Shown here: positions 47,401 through 52,128 of the stretch, piece by piece
Layout of the letters: every line of letters starts with the position of its first letter
How positions within the stretch are numbered: position 1 is the first letter of the stretch
Source: Bacillota bacterium
Lineage (GTDB): Bacteria; Bacillota; Clostridia; Lachnospirales; CAG-274
Length of the DNA stretch: 53,915 nucleotides
Reading direction: 5' to 3'
NCBI GenBank assembly: GCA_017460805.1
Contig: JAFUAF010000012.1
Coordinates: 1-53,915, forward strand
The notes under the pieces: model-generated
The model's input: only the letters and a program-made list of their open reading frames with translations
Told to the model about the DNA's origin: nothing
Databases searched by the model: none
Program-made: the position numbers and the translations under genes

Positions 47401-47818
47401 TGTCAAAGCGGTCGGCTTACAGCAGACCGGAAAAGTTATCGGCTCATACAAGGGTTTCGATATGGCTGTGGACTTTAACAAGACAAAGGGTGCTTTTGAG
47501 ATAAACCTTAAAGGCGCACTCTCTCATCGTGTAGAATTGGGCGGTGATGTCCTGGGTAATATTCAAAGGCTTGATAACGAGCTTAATTCCTTTGAAAAGA
47601 AACTTGCTGCCGTAAAAGAGCGATTGGCGGATGCTCAAAATCAGCTGAAAATCGCAAAGCAGGAAGTTGAAAAGCCTTTCCCGAAGATGGAAGAACTGAA
47701 AGCAAAGGAAAAACGACTTAACGAACTGAACAAGGAGCTGTCGCTCGATAAGCAAGAGGAGTCGGAAGTCCTGCCCGATGAACCTAACAAGACCGAAAGG
47801 GATGATATAGCGATATAA
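38495..47818 (+). CDS. Giant polyvalent protein: ArdC-like, nucleotidyltransferase, N6-methylase and SNF2 helicase domains
   Basis: This 3,107-aa protein begins with an LtrC/ArdC-like domain (about 1-110: NGRSWLNFL..DNLIINAQ..A..CADFDTWTKKLGYRIKQGTKGIPLL). A low-complexity charged linker spans 250-410. A duplicated domain (about 575-645 and 783-850) flanks a nucleotidyltransferase module (GSRSRG..SDIDIVV, about 702-719). Next is the methylase: LEPSMGIGNFFG (about 1619) and IGNVPFG in place of NPPY (about 1683). The helicase has Walker A VGAGKT (about 2312), IDEAH (about 2474) and RNGRIIRQGN (about 2807), then a C-terminal coiled coil. Such proteins in Tn1549-type elements probably protect and remodel entering DNA. 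Confidence 0.85.
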   Translation: MRDDKYAYISDLLLDEVRKLTQNGRSWLNFLENTGKLYKYSFKDNLIINAQRENATMCADFDTWTKKLGYRIKQGTKGIPLLRDNDGRKTFWYVYDISDTVKTAKSWDVHLWTVKDDFKRAVADGFKAHNGLKSENYTLETLIDERVSNYLDENIERYVRELELYKQDSLLEEYDRDNLAHTLREIAEESIEIAVCGRCGINRDYDEYALRKIGDFNTVDTITQLGELITGGTEVILREIEKEVRNCEKHITKEENYYERENDRRNEAHLQRGTSEVSARNNDGEQHRIQAERGNDDVSADVRTRRGGRLQSDELGTQATELHQGEQTWLLSETDDKGLMGTSGERGQTGERDGEQPDERNEQSRGDNRGAESERSDGLGSKEKQSQTESTRDSSKRSDIHLNGKTAEDKTPAVSAFIQTIEMEKYSEPDEKGRVKRVGMATAGEIFDKLEKHLKDNGMLPDDYFLMSHRVSEDMEVPKYVQFICQPSWGESEGIYLDIAMETADGIVDFATGKTLEDNYAAFKRMGDIATECNLMLNSNGRRIEREGISTPEYIKQHQAKAAEETKPEQAETKKQPEGIIGNTPYKFIPDKTYATMPEKNAKLVSERFESEGIKYSGKIKDNGSITLTYSKNDKDKCQAIISDVIEQLAVEEYRDKTRKSYNTIADTDLDTLEAIMTEIVQGKIDANELDVNIKGLALYGSRSRGLETGNSDIDIVVEYEGDMKEDALFNILNEDEHNFEGLKVDFNPIREEESGRLSDFLQRSEEYLQKQIKTQAKNIDENIIGNTVYRYIPQKRYKKFPAVDGITVSDRLTSEDIKHSGRINDDDTVTITYSAKDKEKVEAIFKDFEKQEETVDVEETHSEETVTAKENNLEKTVSNREKFPLFPDDSVTEKEMHEYGYTDPVMYPLSEEVALDFYENKDLPVYLLHEDNTESFAYSVEDIKNHRGMYGIETDAWEKYLEQEAEKAPEKEKVEEQKTPAPKFDYSYTEPIRADKIPDAILFEALTRGTGFANGRFRVEEWYKTNLTAKERVANLKNEYGIGGTGHPTDGPGEISGTNHDGKGFEVEWTTEDGKAKHLLTWSAVDKEIKKLIEKDLYISPQERDKHEKELFVKSKIKLMSEGDMFTVNGENFEFVCAGYSKIEVYPDNPDSELCYTIQGKNEDEPHYFIDNYRLEKTDFAVDPEKKEKEEPLYKFFRTGNDNELKILYQPNMHDYISATVDKEVFNTAYIIADTGNTFDTSLFYQMLLAYAEKETVSDDTLFYMSADNEYKNGIPLFEGFTSENVDLIGDYVKDDVLNLEENAEVEAEPTVENENEPAVAIGDKFKNLLTGEEIEIVSLTGALPYYTDQCTATRQSGGFEITENIGYSELLDTTKYERVTEAEKSAEPYSVEKALITAYMHDEFDEEPDFSDIEDMGLAYTSVEDANDENHIIEARVNLETREIYKYLDNEKVAIEAYGSRKDFIECLKNLDFNDLTEVTDEMWTKYNEIHKNEEVIKPVNFTFTEENMNMGSPKEQFKANIEAIKMLKQLESENKQATPEQQVVLAKYMGWGGLADAFDSRKDSWATEYNELKDLLSPEEYSSARATVLNSHFTSPVIIQAMYKGLERLGFEGGTILEPSMGIGNFFGAMPDSLKNSKLYGVELDDLTGRIAKQLYPEANIQIKGFQKTTFNSNSFDVAIGNVPFGTTKIYDNELQCHDLIHDYFFKKSLDKVHSGGIVALVTSMGTMDKANEEVRKYLAERAELVGAIRLPDTAFKNANTSVTSDIIFLKKRDTVLDFEKNPEQTPDWVQTKEDENGNIINSYFVDHPEMIVGEMQEESGPYGYRLVCKPVEGDFKEQLNEAISHLNGTFERDEHANSVEEEIPPEFTEVDYQGHRNFCYCEVDGKIYFRENEMMIPQDFEGKKLERMKGMIEVSNILQELIRLQRDGYSDDEIKAQQEVLNDKYEAFTKKFGLISSDTNMNLFRDDDTSELISSLENIDENGNLVSKADIFTKRTIVPYVAPTHADTVSDALTISIAEKARVDLDYMSKLCGKDKDTILSEMQGVIFENPVSGKYETADEYLSGDVREKLRIAEVMAENNDKFAVNVNALREVQPEELKPSEISIQLCSTWIPVKYYEQFMYETFDTPYRCQSSSWYAHTDPFSTYNSQTITIQYDERTATYGISNKGSSRADASNIKVNKTYGTSRVNAYKILEDTLNNKVITVKDYIEEPDGKKRAVVNQKETMLAQEKQSELKEKFREWIWDDPERTEELCRIYNENFNSIRPREYDGSHIKFVGMNPEIQLRPHQLNAIAHTLYGGNTLLAHTVGAGKTFEAVASAMEAKRLGLCRKSLICVPKHIVNQFGKEFLQLYPNANILVASEKDFQKKNRRRFFSRIATGNYDAVIISHSQLEKLPISPERRIEYVQNQIEEVTAALDDMRRMEGKRGFTVKQLEITCQNLEDKLEKLINEEKYDTNIFFEDMGFDKMFIDEAHLFKNLQFITKMGRNVSGINASSVSQRATDLALKVKYMDEITGGRGTVFMTGTPISNSMSELYIMQTYLQADLLKKRGLHLFDAWAANFGETQVALELAPEGKGYQAKTRFAKFFNLPELMNLFRLCADIKMPEDLNLPVPEAHYEAIKTEASDYQKELVDGLAERASSIRTGCVDPRVDNMLKITNEGRKLALDQRLINDTLPDDPNSKVNKCIENVLDIWEKTADSYGTQMIFCDMSTPKPDEFNVYDDIKQKLIAKGVSESEIAYIHDAKTDVQKQELFTKVNRGDVRILLGSTNKMGAGTNCQKHLTAVHHLDCPWRPADLEQRNGRIIRQGNENKEVNIYNYVTAGTFDAFLFQLVENKQKFISQIMTSKSPQRIAEDVDEAVLNYAQIKALAAGDERIKEKMDLDLEVTSLRTAYSNFLDNRRNLKSDIVKKYPELIAQRSEAAAGFEKDIATYKAHTSEGFSGMTINGKLFDDKKEAGKALLDAVKAVGLQQTGKVIGSYKGFDMAVDFNKTKGAFEINLKGALSHRVELGGDVLGNIQRLDNELNSFEKKLAAVKERLADAQNQLKIAKQEVEKPFPKMEELKAKEKRLNELNKELSLDKQEESEVLPDEPNKTERDDIAI
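39267..39701 (+). CDS. tnpV: TnpV-family protein nested out of frame in the giant gene
   Basis: This 144-aa frame lies wholly within the giant gene, shifted by +1. It has a perfect AAGGAGG (39251-39257) 9 nt before ATG 39267. The protein shows the TnpV pattern: TYLPMLELDEEEDYNLTSWGRRRLSYIKE.KPGFY, LVSVDKQANEM, EELKAKDQMGWVARRNNLKQRVREIV. TnpV proteins are transposon-encoded and of unknown function. In this stretch the giant protein is a featureless charged linker (residues 258-402). Both frames seem used, or tnpV is ancestral and the giant frame reads through it. Confidence 0.7.
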   Translation: MKEKMIDGMRHIYSEELQKYLPETMTENSIEYRLNEETMTYLPMLELDEEEDYNLTSWGRRRLSYIKENKPGFYQRLMIKGLWEHLVSVDKQANEMENSLMKEMSKAEGITEELKAKDQMGWVARRNNLKQRVREIVANEVIYI

Positions 47819-47990
47819 GCGGCAGAAATATGGCGAAATTTGGTATAGGCAATTTTCACAAAATTTTATTGTTGTTTTTGCAACTTTGAAATGTTTAAAT
47901 GCGTGAAAAAGCCCTTGAAACCGCAAAAGCAAGAGAAATTAAGAGTCTGCAATTTGCACAAAGAAAAGATTGTTACAAAACCACGCAATA

Positions 47991-48017
47991 TTGACAAAAA
48001 AAAAACGAAGTTATAAT
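47991..48017 (+). promoter_or_regulatory. Promoter for the secreted-protein/small-peptide unit
   Basis: TTGACA at 47991-47996 and TATAAT at 48012-48017 are 15 bp apart, short but workable. The stretch 47819-47990 before it has no gene I can support. Confidence 0.6.
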
Positions 48018-48360
48018 AGAAAGTGAGATACTTCTCACGACCCGTTTTGCTTAAAAAGTTTTTCAGGGGCGTGTTCTCCAAACTCTTTGAGTTGTTCTGC
48101 AGATTGCTCATAAGCCTTGCGGGAAACAGCTTTAAATGCACAAAAGCCTACTACCGCATTACGGTGGGTCGTTTAGCCAATAGACCCGAGTTTTGGAGTA
48201 TCTCGATTTGCAAATTATAGGGCAGAGGTTCGCCTCTGCCCGCTTGCGTAAAATCAACCGCAAAGATAAATGCGGACAATTGCGCAGCAATTGGCTTTTG
48301 GCGCAGCCAAAAGTTGTGAAATGGGTACGGCTAACCCAAATATATAAAAATATAGGAGGA
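48018..48360 (+). promoter_or_regulatory. Long hairpin-rich leader before the secreted protein gene
   Basis: About 340 nt lie between promoter and ribosome binding site. Perfect hairpins are at 48023-48038 (GTGAGA/TCTCAC), 48166-48187 (GGGTC/GACCC), 48220-48241 (9-bp stem, TTCG loop), 48276-48292 (CAATTGC/GCAATTG) and 48294-48312 (CTTTTGG/CCAAAAG). No T-run follows any, so these are not ordinary terminators. It may be a regulatory leader or an accumulation of interspersed repeats. Confidence 0.5.
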
Positions 48361-48371
48361 AAAATTAAATA

Positions 48372-49364
48372 ATGAGAAAATCGTTTTTTACAAAAGCTAT
48401 TGTAGCTGTGGGTGTAATGATTAGTGCGATGGCGATGAGTGGTGTTTGTGCGTGGGCGAATACAGTCACATGGAGTTATCAAAGCGACACAACAACAGTG
48501 CCTTCGGAATTCGGATTTAGCCTTAACAATATCAGTACATTAAATACAACAACTACTGCCGATAAATCACGAAAAGGTACATTTACCGAAGCAATTTTCA
48601 CTACTACTGATGGAACAACAGGATGTATCGCCAAACAAACAGGTTATAATTTAAATACCAACACCAATAACTATATGATAAAAGATGATGGTACTGCATA
48701 TGCTACAAGTAAATATGCTTTTTTCTCGCCAACAAAAAGCGGAACTATTAAATTCTATATATTTTCAAATAACTCATCTACCAAAGCAGACGGATTAAGA
48801 TTTTATAATGCTGAAATACGCGAAGAGGCATCGGAAGCTGGTGCTGCAGCCGGTACAGTAAAATTAGGCACTCAAATCGGTGATAATATTGAATTAAAAC
48901 ACAGAGATTATGTTGAGAACAATTTTACACAAGATGCCATAGAGCTTGAAGTAACAGCAGGAAATAAATATGTAATTTATGGTAATACCGCTTGTATATT
49001 ATATAAGATGGCTCTTGAATATGAAGACGAGGCAACACTTATTTCCGAAACCCTTGATCCAATCGACGGACTTACAGTAAACGACGATTTAACCTGCTCA
49101 GCTGAATACGCAAAGGTTGACGGTACACACTATCTCGTACTTGACTTTACAAAAAATGAGGCTTTAGCAGCTGCAAATGCACTTACATATAGTGTAACAG
49201 GACAAAATCCCATAACAATTAACACCCTCTACACAGGTGTTCAATTTGATGCTGATGGAGATGATGCGATAGGAAATGATGATCATCTTTATTATGCGTT
49301 TAAATTTACTGATGAAGATAATACATATATAAGTATAAATGCCACAATCAGTGTCGCTAACTAA
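48372..49364 (+). CDS. Secreted protein of unknown function
   Basis: This 330-aa protein has a clear signal peptide (about 1-29, KAIVAVGVMISAMAMSGVCAWA). Two Thr/Ser/Asn-rich beta regions follow: about 30-220, which looks like a carbohydrate-binding-type sandwich, and a second domain from about 230. No dockerin or sortase motif is seen. AT-rich codon use differs from the flanking mobilisation genes and hints at separate acquisition. TAGGAGG precedes ATG 48372. It is followed within 16 nt by a 46-aa peptide gene. Confidence 0.7.
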   Translation: MRKSFFTKAIVAVGVMISAMAMSGVCAWANTVTWSYQSDTTTVPSEFGFSLNNISTLNTTTTADKSRKGTFTEAIFTTTDGTTGCIAKQTGYNLNTNTNNYMIKDDGTAYATSKYAFFSPTKSGTIKFYIFSNNSSTKADGLRFYNAEIREEASEAGAAAGTVKLGTQIGDNIELKHRDYVENNFTQDAIELEVTAGNKYVIYGNTACILYKMALEYEDEATLISETLDPIDGLTVNDDLTCSAEYAKVDGTHYLVLDFTKNEALAAANALTYSVTGQNPITINTLYTGVQFDADGDDAIGNDDHLYYAFKFTDEDNTYISINATISVAN

Positions 49365-49380
49365 TGGGGAGGTTTACAAA

Positions 49381-49521
49381 ATGAAGAAATATACAAAACC
49401 TGTTGCCGAAATCGAAGTGTTTGACAGCACAGATATTATAACATTAAGCGGTGTCAATCTTATGTCAATGGATGACATTGATGACGACTATACTGCTGAG
49501 GCACTCGGACTCAACAAATAA
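49381..49521 (+). CDS. 46-aa peptide with a KP..E(I/V)..F..D(I/V)IT.SG motif
   Basis: The peptide begins MKKYTKPVAEIEVFDSTDI, continues ITLSGVNLM and ends in an acidic tail. From memory, small proteins with this KP-E-F-D-IIT-SG pattern are common in gut Clostridia and have no assigned role. GGGGAGG lies 8 nt before ATG 49381. It is cotranscribed with the secreted protein and closed by a terminator. A precursor peptide or chaperone-like partner is possible, but no modifying enzyme is nearby. Confidence 0.7.
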   Translation: MKKYTKPVAEIEVFDSTDIITLSGVNLMSMDDIDDDYTAEALGLNK

Positions 49522-49541
49522 TAAAAAAATACAATCTGCAG

Positions 49542-49585
49542 ATAGTAAAATCCCCCATTCCATACGGTTTGGGGGATTGCTATTT
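49542..49585 (+). terminator. Intrinsic terminator after the 46-aa peptide gene
   Basis: AATCCCCCA (49549-49557) pairs with TGGGGGATT (49570-49578), with outer ATAG/CTAT pairing and TTTT after it. Confidence 0.8.
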
Positions 49586-49622
49586 TGAACAAAACGCGAA
49601 GGTTCTGTAACAAAAATGTAAT

Positions 49623-49651
49623 TTTACATAGCAGAAATACTATGGTATAAT
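49623..49651 (+). promoter_or_regulatory. Extended -10 promoter of the small hydrophobic peptide
   Basis: TTTACA (49623-49628), 17-bp spacer, TATAAT (49646-49651) with TG one base before it. Transcripts would start near 49658 and carry a leader of about 100 nt. Confidence 0.85.
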
Positions 49652-49759
49652 TATTACTTGAGGAAACATCGCATTTATAAACGGTAGGCGGTTATTCCCT
49701 GTACCTGATGTAATGTGGCGCTTGAAAAAAGCAATACACACAGAAGGGAGGGATTACAT

Positions 49760-49843
49760 ATGAGCGTTATGGATTTTATTGCCATTGTAAGCTTATTAGT
49801 CGGAGTTTTTGCTCTCGGCTATATGTTTGGCTCAAAAAAATAA
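49760..49843 (+). CDS. 27-aa hydrophobic peptide, type I toxin (holin-like) candidate
   Basis: The product is one transmembrane helix with a short charged start and a KK end (MSVMDFIAIVSLLVGVFALG, then YMFGSKK). This is the shape of Fst/TxpA/holin-like type I toxins that depolarise membranes. GGGAGGG lies about 8 nt before ATG 49760. Leader bases 49708-49714 (ATGTAAT) can pair with ATTACAT at 49753-49759 next to the start codon, and 49685-49700 can pair with 49889-49904 in the 3' region. A convergent antisense RNA overlaps the 3' end. Confidence 0.72.
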   Translation: MSVMDFIAIVSLLVGVFALGYMFGSKK

Positions 49844-49927
49844 TCGCCCCAGCTTCCAAACATAAGGCGATTATTTAATCAACTTATAAGGGAGTAACCG
49901 TCTATTGGGCGGTGTTTCCTTTTTCTA
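49834..49927 (-). ncRNA. Antisense RNA, predicted antitoxin
   Basis: A minus-strand promoter at 49962-49934 would start this RNA near 49927. It would end at the minus-strand terminator AAATAATCGCC/GGCGATTATTT (49876-49838) followed by seven T. The RNA of about 95 nt is fully complementary to the 3' end of the toxin mRNA, including its terminator hairpin and the last codons. This is the arrangement of RatA-type antitoxins. Confidence 0.65.
49897..49925 (+). terminator. Terminator of the toxin mRNA
   Basis: ACCGTC/GGCGGT form a 6-bp stem (one G-U) followed by GTTTCCTTTTT. The 5' arm is also the target of the leader pairing at 49685-49700, so the two structures exclude each other. Confidence 0.65.
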
Positions 49928-49933
49928 TAATCA

Positions 49934-49962
49934 ATAATAACACTTTTTTAGGTGTTTGTCAA
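49934..49962 (-). promoter_or_regulatory. Promoter of the antisense RNA
   Basis: On the minus strand: TTGACA (49962-49957), 17-bp spacer, TATTAT (49939-49934). Confidence 0.75.
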
Positions 49963-49991
49963 TATCATAAAAAATACAATTTACCACACTG

Positions 49992-50018
49992 CTCACGATT
50001 TTGTTCGTGAGTTTTTTT
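49992..50018 (+). terminator. Intrinsic terminator before mobC
   Basis: CTCACGA (49992-49998) pairs with TCGTGAG (50005-50011), followed by seven T. It ends 16 nt before the mobC ATG, so mob genes may be controlled by read-through. Confidence 0.85.
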
Positions 50019-50033
50019 ATTGGAGGTGATTTT

Positions 50034-50408
50034 ATGTCAAGGCATCGTGATAAGCGGTTAAACATACGTGTTACAGAAGCCGAGCGTGACTTTATTATAA
50101 AAAATATGCAGCAAAATGGGCTGCGCAATGTAACAGATTTTTTTATCGAGTGCATTATCAAGCATAAGACCGTGGTAATAAATACTATGCCGCTTTTGGC
50201 TGTCAAAAACGAACTGAACAAAATCGGTGTAAATATAAATCAGATCGCCAAAATAGCAAATACCACCCGAAATGTGGATAATGCTACGCTGCTCTCACTT
50301 CAAAAAAGCATTGATGAAATGAGGACAATAGTCAACAAGGCGTTCACAAAGGAGGCGGAAGATGGCATACACGAAAATCGTACCGATAAAAACGGGAACG
50401 CACCTTGA
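50034..50408 (+). CDS. mobC: Relaxosome accessory protein MobC
   Basis: This 124-aa protein has an N-terminal ribbon-helix-helix (RLNIRVTEAERDFIIKNMQQNG) and the MobC signature KNELNKIGVNINQIAKIAN. MobC binds near oriT and helps the relaxase open the strands. TGGAGGTGA precedes ATG 50034. The gene overlaps the relaxase gene by 47 nt. No oriT could be pinned down; the gap upstream (49600-50033) is filled by the toxin-antitoxin locus. Confidence 0.85.
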   Translation: MSRHRDKRLNIRVTEAERDFIIKNMQQNGLRNVTDFFIECIIKHKTVVINTMPLLAVKNELNKIGVNINQIAKIANTTRNVDNATLLSLQKSIDEMRTIVNKAFTKEAEDGIHENRTDKNGNAP

Positions 50409-51918
50409 ACAAGCGATACACTACATCTTAAATCCCGACAAGACCGAAGAAATGCTGTATGTATCAACCTATATGTGTGATAAGGATACGGCAGCGGAAG
50501 ATTTCAAGACGATTTATGACAAGGCTATCCATAAAGGAAATAATGTTGCACATCAGATAACCCTGTCTTTTTCACCGGAAGATAAGATCACACCTGAACA
50601 AGCCCTTGATATGGGGCGGGAACTTATGGAAAAGATATACCCCGATAATCAGTATGTCCTGGCAATACACAACGACAGGGAGCATTTACACGCACACATC
50701 ATTGTCAATGCGGTGGATTATGTAAACTATAAGAAGATACACAGCAATAAACAATCCCTTCGGGAAATGCGTGATATATGTGATAAAATGTGCAAAGAAC
50801 GAGGGCTGTCTGTTATCGAAAAGGAAACCAAAGCACACAGAAAACGCCTTATTGCAAGTATTGATGAAGCAATAGAGAAATCTTCGGGTTTTGATGATTT
50901 TATAGAAAATATGCAGCTTGCGGGATATGAAGTAAAGATTGATAAATACCTCTATTTCCGTGGCGAAAATGAGGAAAACTTCCGCCGTAGCGACACTATG
51001 GGCGATGCCTATTCCGTGATAGGTATAAAGCAGCGTTTGCAGGGCATTGATGTACCGAGGGGCAAAAGGCGTATATATGCCGATAAAACGATAAGAATAT
51101 CTCTGCACCGCAGGCTCCAATTTGCCATTGACGATATGCTGAAAGCTGCCAACAGCTATGATGAGCTGTTAGGACTTTTAAGCAATGAGGGCATAGAAAT
51201 TAAGCAAGGCGCACACCTCGCAATGAAACTGCCCATAGCAAAGCGGTATATCCGTACCGAAAGCATCGGTGAAGAATACTCCGAGAAGATGCTCCGCTTT
51301 TATTTTGATAATAAAGCAGGCTACAATGCACTTAAAACAGAGATAAACTCCGTAAAACAGGAGCATTTGCAGAAAAAGCGCACCTATACCGACAGATACA
51401 CATCGATCCGCAATATTGATGTGGAGATTAGGATGCTTAATATGCTCTCCGAGTATAATATCAAAAGCATAGATGATTTGCAGGCAAAAATCGACAGCTT
51501 GAGCAAGAAAATCGAAGTATGCGACAGTAATATAAGTCTGGCTAATGAAGAAATCAAGTCCAGACAGACTGTAGTAAATGCTATGCGTGAATATTGGCGG
51601 CTTAAACCGATAATAGCCAAATACAAAGCTATATCGGACAGCAAAACAAAGGAACTGTTCTATGTTGAAAATATGGCTGATATTGAGCAGTATAACAAGG
51701 TTACAGAAATACTGAACGCAAACAAGCTGCCCGATGGCACGCTACCAAAGGCGGATCAGTTAAGAGCAGAAATAGCCGAATATAAGCAGTCCAAAGGCCT
51801 TAATTATGATAACAAGGAAGATTTGAAAACAGAACTGCAAAAATACGAGATTTTGATGAGTAATATCAAAACAATTATAAAGGATGAGCCGCAAAAGGCG
51901 GAAGATGTTGAACGATAG
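50362..51918 (+). CDS. Relaxase (MobA/VirD2-like, Relaxase family)
   Basis: This 518-aa enzyme nicks oriT and stays bound to the 5' end during transfer. Candidate tyrosines are in the N-terminal HYILNPDK. The three-histidine metal motif is HNDREHLHAHIIVNAVD (about 102-118). The central region carries a repeated winged element (HRRLQFAIDDMLKAANSYDELL). The C-terminus (about 320-515) is coiled coil. AAAGGAGG precedes ATG 50362 within mobC. The type matches MOBP relaxases of Tn1549-like elements. Confidence 0.9.
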   Translation: MAYTKIVPIKTGTHLEQAIHYILNPDKTEEMLYVSTYMCDKDTAAEDFKTIYDKAIHKGNNVAHQITLSFSPEDKITPEQALDMGRELMEKIYPDNQYVLAIHNDREHLHAHIIVNAVDYVNYKKIHSNKQSLREMRDICDKMCKERGLSVIEKETKAHRKRLIASIDEAIEKSSGFDDFIENMQLAGYEVKIDKYLYFRGENEENFRRSDTMGDAYSVIGIKQRLQGIDVPRGKRRIYADKTIRISLHRRLQFAIDDMLKAANSYDELLGLLSNEGIEIKQGAHLAMKLPIAKRYIRTESIGEEYSEKMLRFYFDNKAGYNALKTEINSVKQEHLQKKRTYTDRYTSIRNIDVEIRMLNMLSEYNIKSIDDLQAKIDSLSKKIEVCDSNISLANEEIKSRQTVVNAMREYWRLKPIIAKYKAISDSKTKELFYVENMADIEQYNKVTEILNANKLPDGTLPKADQLRAEIAEYKQSKGLNYDNKEDLKTELQKYEILMSNIKTIIKDEPQKAEDVER

Positions 51919-51919
51919 T

Positions 51920-51958
51920 ATAAGACGGTGGGCATTTTGCCCGCTGTCTTATTTTTTT
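51920..51958 (+). terminator. Intrinsic terminator after the relaxase
   Basis: A 14-bp stem (TAAGACGGTGGGCA with TGCCCGCTGTCTTA, two G-U pairs) with a short loop, then seven T. Confidence 0.92.
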
Positions 51959-51990
51959 GTAAATTTTGTATACAAATTGCAGTTTTGTGA

Positions 51991-52019
51991 TTGATACTTT
52001 GTTAAATATATGGTACAAT
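51991..52019 (+). promoter_or_regulatory. Promoter of hsdM-hsdS
   Basis: TTGATA (51991-51996), 17-bp spacer, TACAAT (52014-52019) with an extended TGG just before. A leader of about 100 nt follows; I see no clear structure in it. Confidence 0.75.
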
Positions 52020-52128
52020 TAAATATATAACAAATATTATATTTATCTCTTCGGACAATGTACGGAATAACATCATCTTCGTTGAGAAAAGAACAAAAAG
52101 AACTTAACAAAACAGGGAGGAGACGGCA

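Noticed and set aside
48023..48220. Rightward 65-aa frame in the hairpin leader
   Set aside because: No ribosome binding site, and it crosses several hairpins; a leader or repeat explanation fits better.
49600..50033. Origin of transfer upstream of mobC
   Set aside because: Hairpins here are explained by the toxin-antitoxin locus and terminator; no nic-site pattern could be identified.
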